This document shows positions 42,278 to 51,100 of a stretch of DNA of 64,000 nucleotides, piece by piece. Source of the stretch: Lachnospiraceae bacterium MD335 (GTDB lineage Bacteria; Bacillota; Clostridia; Lachnospirales; Lachnospiraceae); the NCBI GenBank assembly GCA_000403335.2, contig KE159631.1, forward strand, positions 315,671 to 379,670. Direction: 5' to 3'. Made by a program: the position numbers and the translations under genes. Numbering within the stretch: the stretch's first letter is position 1; the number at the start of each line of letters is the position of its first letter. The notes below the pieces were generated by a model. That model was not told the DNA's origin. It ran no database searches and was given only the letters and a program-made list of their open reading frames with translations.

Positions 42278-42904
42278 ATGGAAGAAGATTACAGAAAATA
42301 TATGGAAGGCAATTATGACGGGGATTCTAAACAACAATATAAACAGATGAAGGATGATAAGAGGCAGGCGAAGCGGATAGCGGAAGAAATAAAAACTGTG
42401 CAGGAAGCTATTCTGGAAAGCGAAACAGAAAGGTTATCGTATGAGTATAAGGTAGAAAACAAGGAATTCGAAGAATTAATAAAAAGTTATAATCAGGAAG
42501 ATAAATATAAAGAGTACCTTGTTGACGGCGCAATTTTAAGGTGTAATCAGGCAACAACCAATGATTTTCCTTATGGTGAGGAGGCAGGTACTTCTGATGA
42601 AGATCAAAAAGTTGTTTTAGTAAATAAAAATGAAGAAGAATGCTGCAATATTGTCCTAAATGTTTCTGAAAACCCTATTTCCATAAATAAACTGAGATAT
42701 GCGACAGTTAAGGACACTTTGATAAATGTAAATATCATTCCGCCTAAATGTAACTGTAACTTAGCTGTTAACAGGAATGCGGAAAGAAGAAAAATCAGAG
42801 AGGATTCCAAACGGAATGAAAACGGAGTTTGTATGCATCTTATGAGATTGAATGAGGAATGGGATAATTTAGAAGTGGATGGTAAAAGTTATTTGAAAAA
42901 ATGA
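42278..42904 (+). CDS. PAAR-like domain, N-terminal part of split GH24 effector
   Basis: A 208-aa protein with a helical N-terminus shared with 46218 (YRKYMEGNYDGD/YDKYLEGNYDAA), then YLVDGAILRCNQATTND, PPKCNCNLA and GVCMHLMRLNEEWDN. In the intact relatives 35108 and 46218 the same domain continues for ~40 residues to HGGLITP.TSGQ; here a TGA follows LKK and the remainder is encoded in the next ORF. ATG 42278 has AGGAGGG seven bases upstream. It may be a real two-chain tip or a gene interrupted by a one-base change in the A6 tract at 42896-42901. Confidence 0.75.
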   Translation: MEEDYRKYMEGNYDGDSKQQYKQMKDDKRQAKRIAEEIKTVQEAILESETERLSYEYKVENKEFEELIKSYNQEDKYKEYLVDGAILRCNQATTNDFPYGEEAGTSDEDQKVVLVNKNEEECCNIVLNVSENPISINKLRYATVKDTLINVNIIPPKCNCNLAVNRNAERRKIREDSKRNENGVCMHLMRLNEEWDNLEVDGKSYLKK

Positions 42905-43728
42905 ATATAGAACCATCAATACTTTCGGCAGGGGTAGGGAATATACTTGGCGAATTTCCAGAGGAAGTAGATGGAATTACAATGACCTCGGTACTTTTTT
43001 GCAAGCATGGGGGATTAATTACGCCGGTTACGTCAGGGCAAGAAGTTACAGATAATTTAATATTGGGTGTCAGTGATGATTTAATAAATCTTTTAAAGAA
43101 ATATGAAACAGGCATGGATAAATCAGGGAATTATTTACTAGAAGGTTCTCCGGCATTATATCCTTATCATTCGCCAAGTGATGATCCTAATGTATTAACA
43201 ATAGGATGGGGGCATGCCATGTTTAGTTCACAGGAAGGCGAATTTGTATTTTCAGATGGTACTAGCATGAATTTATATGATATGTGCATATATGATTCGT
43301 CAGGAACTCAACCTATAAATGGTATTACATATGACCAAGCTATGGAGATTCTCCAATCAGATATTAAAATGAGGGAAGAAATACTAAATGAGGAATTAGA
43401 AAAAAGACAGATTATCACTTTAATAGACCAACATTTTTATGATGCTTTATTTTCGCTTATATATCAAATGGGAACAGAGCAAATAACTACAAATACCGAT
43501 TTGTCAAAATTTTTAAATAAAACAAATTTTGATCCGACAAACGCTCAGGAAATCAAAGAACAATTTGGGGAATATACAAATCATTCAGAGCAGGGAACAA
43601 TGCGCAGAAGAGCAGATGAATTGGATATTATTTTTTATGGAACATATGAAAGAGATTACGACGAAACACGATATGGAGATATTTGGGCAAAAAAGACTCA
43701 TCCCAATCAAGTTACCGATGGTTATTAA
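42901..43728 (+). CDS. PAAR-like C-terminal part fused to GH24-like lysozyme
   Basis: A 275-aa product starting in the four-base overlap ATGA. Residues 1-47 complete the PAAR-like domain (GITMTSVLFCKHGGLITPVT, SGQ). Residues about 58-240 resemble phage-type GH24 lysozyme: LLKKYETGMDKSG with candidate catalytic Glu69, VLTIGWGHAMF and a later helical lobe (FYDALFSLIYQMGT). It should cleave MurNAc-GlcNAc bonds. The GH24 domain is AT-rich. There is no separate Shine-Dalgarno, so expression relies on termination-reinitiation or frameshifting from the upstream half. The exported repeat protein at 43755 is the likely immunity partner. Confidence 0.77.
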   Translation: MNIEPSILSAGVGNILGEFPEEVDGITMTSVLFCKHGGLITPVTSGQEVTDNLILGVSDDLINLLKKYETGMDKSGNYLLEGSPALYPYHSPSDDPNVLTIGWGHAMFSSQEGEFVFSDGTSMNLYDMCIYDSSGTQPINGITYDQAMEILQSDIKMREEILNEELEKRQIITLIDQHFYDALFSLIYQMGTEQITTNTDLSKFLNKTNFDPTNAQEIKEQFGEYTNHSEQGTMRRRADELDIIFYGTYERDYDETRYGDIWAKKTHPNQVTDGY

Positions 43729-43754
43729 AGCAAAGTATAGAGAGTGAAAATGAT

Positions 43755-44951
43755 ATGAAGAAAAAAGGTATAGCGATTGTAATTATATTAGTAAGCTTCA
43801 TTGTTACTATTTTGGGGGAGAAAATGATCAGTAATCATCATCCGATAACCCCTGTAGAAATACAGGATGAAAAGATAAATCAAAACCCTCAAACTATTGA
43901 AAGTGAAAATATAACTGAAACGAATAATTCAGATGCATTTTTGACTGGTTCGGACAGACTAAATGCTAATGTCGGTGAAAATATAAATGAAACGAATAAT
44001 TTAGATGCATACTACGGCTGTTATCAAATTACGCAGTTTTATCCGACAATATATTACCGTAATAGAAAGTATGATGTATTGCCTAAACAGGAAGCAGATA
44101 TGATGCTTGGGCGTATTATCATTATGAAAGCGGATTTGCTGGTAACATATGATTCGGAACGGGTATTAGGAACAAAAGAAGGAAGAGATGGCTTCGATGG
44201 GAACTATATCTTAAAGGAATATACAATAGAGCATCCACAATATATGTGTGAGTTAATGACAACAGAGCCGATGGATTTCCCAGGCGAATTTTGTGAACGG
44301 ATAGGAAATGTTATTACAACTCCTCAATTAAGTCCCTATGGGCCTCAGTATTATTATACGATATCGGAAACGGATCAAATGCTTTTATTTTCAACCCTAA
44401 CTGGTCAGTATTTTTTATTGGACAAAATTAATCAAAAAACAAAAAATCAATTGCCGGAACAGCTTTCTGATTCACAGAAAAAACAATTACTGGAAGAAAC
44501 CTATGGAATTTATGAAGTGACAGATTTTTTGCCAACGAAGTTTTATCCGGCTCAGGATTCCTGCGGTTATACAATACTGCCACAAGAGGAAGCAGACCTG
44601 ATGATTGGAAAGGAAATCATAATCAGGAAAGATGTGTTCACCACGTATGATAACGGCCGCCAACCGAATTCATGGTTTGCCCAGCGGCTGGAGGATGGCT
44701 ACTGGATTGATAAAATTGAAATAGAAAATCCTGAATACCGTGTGGAGTGTAAGAATCGAAACGACATATACGGTATACGTGATGATATGTTGCCGGATGA
44801 ACTTAGCCAACAGGAATATATTGAAATTGACGTTTATCCCGGATATTACAGAGGAGCAAATACATTGCCACAGCTGTTTTTAACGAGAAATAAGAAAATA
44901 ATTCTGTATGCTATGGGAGAATATTTTTTGTTAGAGAGAAAAAACGAATGA
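43755..44951 (+). CDS. Exported tandem-domain protein, candidate lysozyme immunity
   Basis: A 398-aa protein: N-terminal signal/anchor (about 4-21), an Asn/Thr-rich stalk with a 24-residue tandem duplication, then two similar domains. Domain 1 begins YYGCYQITQFYPTIYYRN and domain 2 TYGIYEVTDFLPTKFYPAQD; both contain [KQ]QEEAD.M.G..I...KD or the close variant, and end EYFLL or QYFLL. ATG 43755 is chosen over 43683, which lies in the preceding gene. Position directly after the GH24-like effector suggests that it inhibits that lysozyme outside the membrane. No known inhibitor family is recognised. Confidence 0.65.
   Translation: MKKKGIAIVIILVSFIVTILGEKMISNHHPITPVEIQDEKINQNPQTIESENITETNNSDAFLTGSDRLNANVGENINETNNLDAYYGCYQITQFYPTIYYRNRKYDVLPKQEADMMLGRIIIMKADLLVTYDSERVLGTKEGRDGFDGNYILKEYTIEHPQYMCELMTTEPMDFPGEFCERIGNVITTPQLSPYGPQYYYTISETDQMLLFSTLTGQYFLLDKINQKTKNQLPEQLSDSQKKQLLEETYGIYEVTDFLPTKFYPAQDSCGYTILPQEEADLMIGKEIIIRKDVFTTYDNGRQPNSWFAQRLEDGYWIDKIEIENPEYRVECKNRNDIYGIRDDMLPDELSQQEYIEIDVYPGYYRGANTLPQLFLTRNKKIILYAMGEYFLLERKNE
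43905..44010 (+). repeat. Two near-identical 34-bp direct repeats in stalk of immunity gene
   Basis: Copies at 43905-43938 and 43977-44010, differing at two positions, offset by exactly 72 bases (24 codons). Each encodes ENI(T/N)ETNN(S/L)DA. This looks like a recent in-frame tandem duplication lengthening the linker between membrane and inhibitor domains. Confidence 0.8.
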
Positions 44952-45030
44952 GAACTGCAATAAACTGGTTAGAGAATTAGGATAATTTGTTGTTTAATAG
45001 TGAAAGTAATTAAAACTGGAGAAAAGAAAC

Positions 45031-45663
45031 ATGACCCAAATACCGAATCGAAAATCGGAAATCCTTCAATCTATGCAGGATTCCATGAAAGAATGTTTTC
45101 AAAAATCATGTCTTATCATTGAAAAGGAAATAGAGCTGTATGCTTTCGAAATATGGGATGGAATAAAAAATGCCATTAATGAAAGCTTAAAGCACGCATC
45201 GGAAATGCAAAGCCAACAGAAAAAAGGGGAATTGAAGTATCTTGCATTTAGCTTGTTATCATACGGGCTTTTCATGGACAGGCTGGAAATGCGGGTAGAT
45301 GCTATGGATGACGGGTTTTATTTAGATGTTGAGGAAGCTGCGGGACATTATCATTTTGCTTTTTTACAGGACAAATATTTGGATGATTTAGAGTTTTTAT
45401 ATAAAAAATCCCACGAAAAATTTATACGGCTGCAGAATCATGAACTCGAACAAATAAAAAGAAAGTATGCAGAATTTTATTTTTCCATCATATACCGGAT
45501 AATGGAAAGCCTTTCGGAACTGATAATGCAAACGGTCCTTGACAGCGGAATATCTGTTGCGGATGACTTTAAAGTTATTTTTGGGGAATACATGGATCAG
45601 GCGGTTATTTTACATACAGGAGAGAAAAAAGATAATGAAATATTTTCTGATAGGAATGGATGA
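45031..45663 (+). CDS. Helical island protein, family copy 2
   Basis: A 210-aa soluble helical protein related to 28596 and 58636. Shared features: GELKYLAFSLLSYGLFM, a following basic-hydrophobic helix, FYLDVEEA in the place of LYLDE, and a C-terminal FGEYMDQAV matching CGAYMDKLE. The N-terminal third is long amphipathic helix. It overlaps the next gene, an Imm11-like protein, by 29 bases; the same order is seen at 58636/59190, so the two proteins probably act together. Start ATG 45031 has GGAGAAAAG upstream. Confidence 0.62.
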   Translation: MTQIPNRKSEILQSMQDSMKECFQKSCLIIEKEIELYAFEIWDGIKNAINESLKHASEMQSQQKKGELKYLAFSLLSYGLFMDRLEMRVDAMDDGFYLDVEEAAGHYHFAFLQDKYLDDLEFLYKKSHEKFIRLQNHELEQIKRKYAEFYFSIIYRIMESLSELIMQTVLDSGISVADDFKVIFGEYMDQAVILHTGEKKDNEIFSDRNG

Positions 45664-46159
45664 AGAAAACAAAACACCTTATAACATTAATAAGAACCGG
45701 GCGATTGATATCAGAATGCTGTCAAAAGAAAATCTGAATAAACTTCCCTTATGGAATGTGTTGGAAACAGATATGCCGCAGGAAGGCTTCTTCCCGGATA
45801 TCATATGCAGGCCGTTCCTCCTGTTATCCGGAAAATGCGTAAAAACAGCTGTTATGTACCAGCCGGATATTTTGTTTAAAGGGGTAAAATTGTGGGATAA
45901 AAAGAGCGGAATTAACGCAACATACTTTTTGACTATTTTAGATAAGTTAGACTGTATGTCTGAACAGACACAGTATAATTCTGTGGGAAACAGAGTCACA
46001 AAATTGGTTTTGGATCGGGATAAAATCAGTTCAAAGGCAGTATTTGAGATAAAGGGATTTGACAGAAAATGTATTGTTGGCAGAATGGATTTTGTTGAGA
46101 GTATTTTGAGAAGGGGCGCAGAGGGAATTACGCTGGAAGAAATCTGTATCAATGGGTAG
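45635..46159 (+). CDS. Imm11/DUF1629-like protein, family copy 2
   Basis: A 174-aa soluble protein, the most divergent of three relatives. The start MKYFLIGMDEE matches 20462; later FPDIICRPFLLLSGKCVKT corresponds to the conserved P-hydrophobic block, and VESILRRGAEGITLEE to the C-terminal signature. I start at ATG 45635, preceded by CAGGAGAG, rather than 45539 inside the previous gene. It is coupled to helical copy 2 and precedes the PAAR-M15 effector by 58 bases. An effector-adaptor or immunity role are both open. Confidence 0.6.
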   Translation: MKYFLIGMDEENKTPYNINKNRAIDIRMLSKENLNKLPLWNVLETDMPQEGFFPDIICRPFLLLSGKCVKTAVMYQPDILFKGVKLWDKKSGINATYFLTILDKLDCMSEQTQYNSVGNRVTKLVLDRDKISSKAVFEIKGFDRKCIVGRMDFVESILRRGAEGITLEEICING

Positions 46160-46217
46160 TTTCAAGGCGCTTTTGTATTTGCAGGTAAGCAGGATTGGAG
46201 AGAGAGGATATTAAGTT

Positions 46218-47480
46218 ATGGATGGAAAATATGACAAGTATTTAGAAGGAAACTATGATGCTGCCAATGAGGAAAGGCAGGAAAGGACAGATAAACTGCA
46301 GGCAGAAAGAATCGGCAGATTAGCAGGCAAAATGCAGATAGAGCAGACAGAGGACTTGATAAACAGTGTATTGGGAGATGAGGAACTGCCGGTAGGAGAT
46401 GAAGAAGCAGTCAGGGAATTGCTTCATGAATATGTATCAAATAAAGATGAATATCTTGTTGATGGGGCAGCACTTACCTGCAATATGGCAGCCACAGGTA
46501 CATATATGATTAGGAATGTGGCGTTTGGAACAGAAATAAAAAATATGGAAAATCCAACAAGAACTTACCTGCGTGTTTCTGCTAATCTTACTGAAATTAA
46601 TGGGAAGCCAGTTGCAACGATCAAGGATCATAAAAAAATTGAGGAAGAACCTGAGTCGGAACAGGGCAACGCCAAAGGGAATAAATCAAAAGAAAGCGAT
46701 ACAAAAGGAAATGAATTAAAAAAAGAGAAAAATGGTAATATAGAACCGTTTAAATGCAACTGTTTAAACTTTCCGGACAGGGAATCAGAATATGAAAGAA
46801 TTTTTAAGGATAAAGATTGTAGAAAATATGGAACCTGCAGACAATTGATGAATTTGGAGAGTGACTGGGAAAATTTTATAAAAAGCACGGGTTATTTGTC
46901 ATTCAGCCGCACCACGGAGAAAGAGCGGGCACAGGGCATTACCATGAAATCGGTCCTGTTTTGCAGTCATGGAGGATTGATTACGCCCGTTACATCGGGA
47001 CAAATTCGGCATTATGCTTATGGAGATATTATTGACAAAGTTACATTAGAAAGAATTAAATTATTACATCCGATGATACAACAGCAAACAATTGATTTTA
47101 TAGTATCGCTCCAAGAGGTATATCCTGATATTAGAATTGTACAAGGTTTAAGAACTATTGAAGAACAAGATGCTTTATATAATCAAGGAAGAAATGGAAA
47201 TAGTGGAAAAAAAGTTACAGATGCCAAAGGAGGTTCTAGCTATCACAATTTTGGCTTAGCGATTGATATAGGGAGAATAACAAATAATCAATTAAGTTAT
47301 GATATAGACTGGCAAAAAGTAGAAGAAATTGGAAATGAGTATGGATTTGAGTGGGGTGGAAATTGGACAAGCATAATTGACAAGCCACATTTCCAAATAA
47401 CGTTTGGCTATACAACAAAAGAATTGTTACAATTATATAAAGAAGGAAAGGTAAAAAATGGTTATGTTCAAATTGAATAA
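46218..47480 (+). CDS. PAAR-like effector with M15 peptidase domain
   Basis: A 420-aa putative cargo. The N-terminal ~280 residues are the second-type PAAR-like domain (YLVDGAALTCNMAATGT, EPFKCNCLN, GTCRQLMNLESDWEN, FCSHGGLITPVTSGQ) with a Lys/Glu/Asn-rich insertion of about 45 residues. Residues about 295-420 are an M15-type zinc peptidase: GLRTIEEQDALYNQGR, SYHNFGLAIDIG (His343, Asp350) and DKPHFQI (His391). Such enzymes cut D-Ala or L-Ala-D-Glu bonds in wall peptides. The catalytic domain is AT-rich. There is no signal peptide. The following exported protein overlaps its 3' end and is the probable inhibitor. Confidence 0.85.
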   Translation: MDGKYDKYLEGNYDAANEERQERTDKLQAERIGRLAGKMQIEQTEDLINSVLGDEELPVGDEEAVRELLHEYVSNKDEYLVDGAALTCNMAATGTYMIRNVAFGTEIKNMENPTRTYLRVSANLTEINGKPVATIKDHKKIEEEPESEQGNAKGNKSKESDTKGNELKKEKNGNIEPFKCNCLNFPDRESEYERIFKDKDCRKYGTCRQLMNLESDWENFIKSTGYLSFSRTTEKERAQGITMKSVLFCSHGGLITPVTSGQIRHYAYGDIIDKVTLERIKLLHPMIQQQTIDFIVSLQEVYPDIRIVQGLRTIEEQDALYNQGRNGNSGKKVTDAKGGSSYHNFGLAIDIGRITNNQLSYDIDWQKVEEIGNEYGFEWGGNWTSIIDKPHFQITFGYTTKELLQLYKEGKVKNGYVQIE

Positions 47481-48015
47481 GCTTTTCACTGTTATTAGCG
47501 GCATTTGTGTATCAATAACCCTATTTGGCGGTATAAAGCATAATGATTCTTATGATATCAAAAAAATGAATATCCAGCAGGAAATAGACGATTATATGAT
47601 GCATTTTATAGAATTATATTCAGGAAGTGCAATGGATGAATCAAATGCGCTGATTAACATAGAAAAATTGGAAGTGGAATTTGACGACGGCAGGAATACG
47701 GGAACGTTGGTAAAGTATTCTGATAAAAATAACAGTTATTTACGATATCAGATTAACTTGTATGGAGAAACTAATAATGTAACTATTGATTATTATTTAT
47801 GCAATAATTTTGTTCTGATCAGCAGACAAATAAATTATTATAGCAGTTGGATACTAACGGAAGGATGGGATGATGTTTTATATAATGAGATTGATAAATG
47901 GATCATTTGGAATGATAATGTATATAACTTTTTGGGTGATGGTCAATTGATCCAAATAGAAAAAGAGCAATTGGATGTTCCAATGCTTGATGAGGTTGAG
48001 GACATCGGAGGATAA
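47458..48015 (+). CDS. Exported 185-aa protein, candidate M15 immunity
   Basis: A protein with an N-terminal hydrophobic segment (about 8-26) and a strand-rich exported domain (KLEVEFDDGRNTG, YLRYQINLYGE, FVLISRQINYYSS), ending in an acidic tail. It is of no family I recognise. ATG 47458 lies 23 bases inside the effector ORF with AAGGAAAGG upstream, so effector and immunity translation are linked. Location is the only functional evidence. Confidence 0.6.
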   Translation: MVMFKLNKLFTVISGICVSITLFGGIKHNDSYDIKKMNIQQEIDDYMMHFIELYSGSAMDESNALINIEKLEVEFDDGRNTGTLVKYSDKNNSYLRYQINLYGETNNVTIDYYLCNNFVLISRQINYYSSWILTEGWDDVLYNEIDKWIIWNDNVYNFLGDGQLIQIEKEQLDVPMLDEVEDIGG

Positions 48016-48103
48016 TTGTAATATGCTGGGAATTGATGTACCGGTCTTTGGTGCGACATGGTATTAAACAATGAAACAGATTCCGAAACAAGGAGATAAT
48101 ACA

Positions 48104-51100
48104 ATGGGAAAAAGCTATTTGGTAACAGGTGCAAAGCTACGGTGTATATGGGGCAGCAAGCCCGCGAAACTGGTCATAAAGGACGGGCACAACTTTATCG
48201 CGGACGGCAGACAGAAAGCAAATAAAGCCGACTGTAAGAAACAGGAGAATATTCCGAGCTTTGGCGTATGCAAAATAAGCAGCTGCGGAAAGAACTGCAG
48301 GGAATGTATGTCACTGGCGGACAAATGGGTGAACACCAGCGGAAATTCGTGGAAATTGGAAAAACTCAATGGAAATACCGCGCTGACAATGGACAGTATT
48401 CTTCTTTGCCGCAAAGGCGGGGTTATCGTGCCGGAAACGTCGGGACAGGGTGAAGTGCGCAAAATCAACTGGAAACAGCTGATGGCGCGTTATCCGCTGA
48501 TTGGATTTGCCGCGGCGTTAGGGAAAACAGGCTGCTCTGTTTTTGGCTTTGATCCCGTAAACCTGAACACGGGAAACTTTATTTATGAAAAAGAAGACCT
48601 GAAAATACGCGGGATAACAACGCTGTCTTTCCACATCACCTATAATTCCATGGAAGAATACAGAGGCGGGAGCCTTGGGGAAGGCTGGCATCATAATTAT
48701 GAAATATTTATTGAGGATAACAAAGAAGGCGTACTCAGTCTTCATCTTGGCGACGGCAGGATTGTGCCATACCGTAAAAGCATCGGAAACCTCTATACCC
48801 CGCTTTCAAAAGGTTTAGGAATAATCAAACAGGAAAACGACGGATACCATTATGCAGCCGGGGAAGGAACGGAATACACCTTTGACGAGCTTGGGAGACT
48901 TCTGGCAAGGAAGGACAGGAATGGGAATACGGACCGCTTCCTATATAACAGCAAGGGGCAGTTATCCGAGGTAAGAGGCGCTAACGGAGGAGTCTTGTAT
49001 TACCGGTACAATAGAGAGGGAAACCTATACCATGTCAGTGACCATACCGGAAGGGAAGTATGCCTTCGGTACAGCTATCGCGTATTATATCAGTATGTCA
49101 ATCCGTCAGGACATGCATATACCTTTGGGTACAATGAAAACCTGCGTTTGGAGAGTGTGACTACGCCAAGGGGGATAGAAGGCGTCAGGAATGTTTATGA
49201 CAGCGCGAACAGGGTCGTAAAACAGATGCTTCCGGACGGAGGCATGGCGGAATTTCATTATGATGATGAAGGGCAGTGTACTTACGCAAAAGACCAGAAC
49301 GGATATATCACATCATATGAAAGCGACGACAAATTCCGAAATGTCCGCACAGCTTATAAAGACGGCGAGGAGCGGTTTGAATATGATGATAATGACCATC
49401 GGACTTTATATGTGGACAAGAAAGGCAACAGGACAAGGTACCGTTATAGTGATAAAGGACATCTGCTTGGACTTACAGATGCATTGGGCGTTCAGAAGGA
49501 TTTTACATACAATGGGGAAGGAAAACTGCTGACAGCCGGAATTGAAGGGGACCGGCTTTTGGAGAATGTTTATGACAAGGCAGGGCATTTGATTAAAACC
49601 ACAGATGCACTTGGGCGCAGCCGGGAAATCATCTATGATGAAAAAGGCTGTCCCCTGCGGATTATCCTTCCTGACGGCAGCGGCATAAAAATTACACATG
49701 ACGAAAGAGGAAACATCAGCAGTATCACGAATCCATATGATGTTACGGTGGGTTATGAATATGATGATTTAAACCGCGTCATACAGATAACGGATAATGA
49801 AGGGAACAAGGTATCTTACCAGTATGACGAAAGGGATCATCTGCTTTCCGAAACGAATCCGGAAGGGGCTGTCAGACGCTACAGCTATGATGCAAGCGGG
49901 CGTCCCGTACAGGCAACAGACTATGACGGCGGCGTTATGACGGTGGAATATAACGTGACAGGAAAGCCTGAAAAACTGACCGATAAAGAAGGAAATGTAA
50001 CAAAACGAAGCTATGATTTGGCAGGAAACCTGTCGGAAGAGGTTTCTCCCACCGGCGCGGTATCCGTTTATCAATATGACCGGAACAACCGTCTGGTACA
50101 GACAAGGCTTATGGCACGGCAGGAAGGGGAAGCCGTAAGGGTAGTTGACTATTCATATGATCCTGTTGGAAATCTGTTAAAGGCGCAGGCGGGCGGCGGG
50201 AATGAACCAATATCCGTGACCTCTTATGAATATGATGCCCTGAACCGTATCACTGCCATAATAAGTCCGGCGGGCGGAAGGACAACGTATGCATATGACA
50301 GAAAAACCGGAAAAATCAGCAGCATTACGGACGCGGCAGGCAATATCCGCACCTTCAGATATAACAGGGCAGGGGAACTGACAGGGGAAACGGACATCAG
50401 GGGAAACATGACCTCGTATGAGTACAATGCGTTGGGACAGCTTTTATCCGTAACGGATGGCGTGGGCAGGACGACAAGGCATTATTATCTGCCCGGCGGA
50501 AGGCGTGAGAAAACGGTTTATCCGGATGGCAGGCAGATGTCGTATGAATATGACAATTTGGGCAGGCTGAAAAAGAAGACGGATCAAAACGGCTATGGAA
50601 TTTTTTATATCCATGACTGTATGGGGCGGATTCTGTCCGTCACAAGCAGCGCAGGGCAGAAGAAATCATATGCCTATGACGTTATGGGAAATATCACATC
50701 CATAACGGACGCAAACGGAAATATGACAAAATATGCGTATACGTTAAATGGAAGATTGAAAGAAGTGACGGATGCCCTTGGCAATAAAACGGAGTATGCC
50801 TATGACAAAGCAGACCGCCTGATTTCCATCTGCCAGCACGGGCAGACAGGTGAAGCGGACCGGATCACGGAGTATGAACGGGACGCCTTCGGACAGGTGG
50901 AATGTGTCCGTGATGCCTTGGGGGGAGAAGAGCGCTTCCGCTATGATGCACTGGGGAGAATGATTGAAAAGACAGACAGGGAAGCGCTGGTGACAACGTA
51001 TGCTTACACTGCGGATGGCAGACCGGAGAGCATTCTGTACGGTGACGGGAGCAGGGCGGAACTGGAATATACCCCGTTAAGGCAGCTTGCGGTGGTAAGG

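Noticed and set aside
42890-42904. Programmed -1 frameshift site
   Set aside because: The tract reads TTG AAA AAA TGA, which is not a canonical A-AAA-AAG slippery heptamer, and no downstream stimulatory hairpin is clear. Reinitiation or an indel is as likely.
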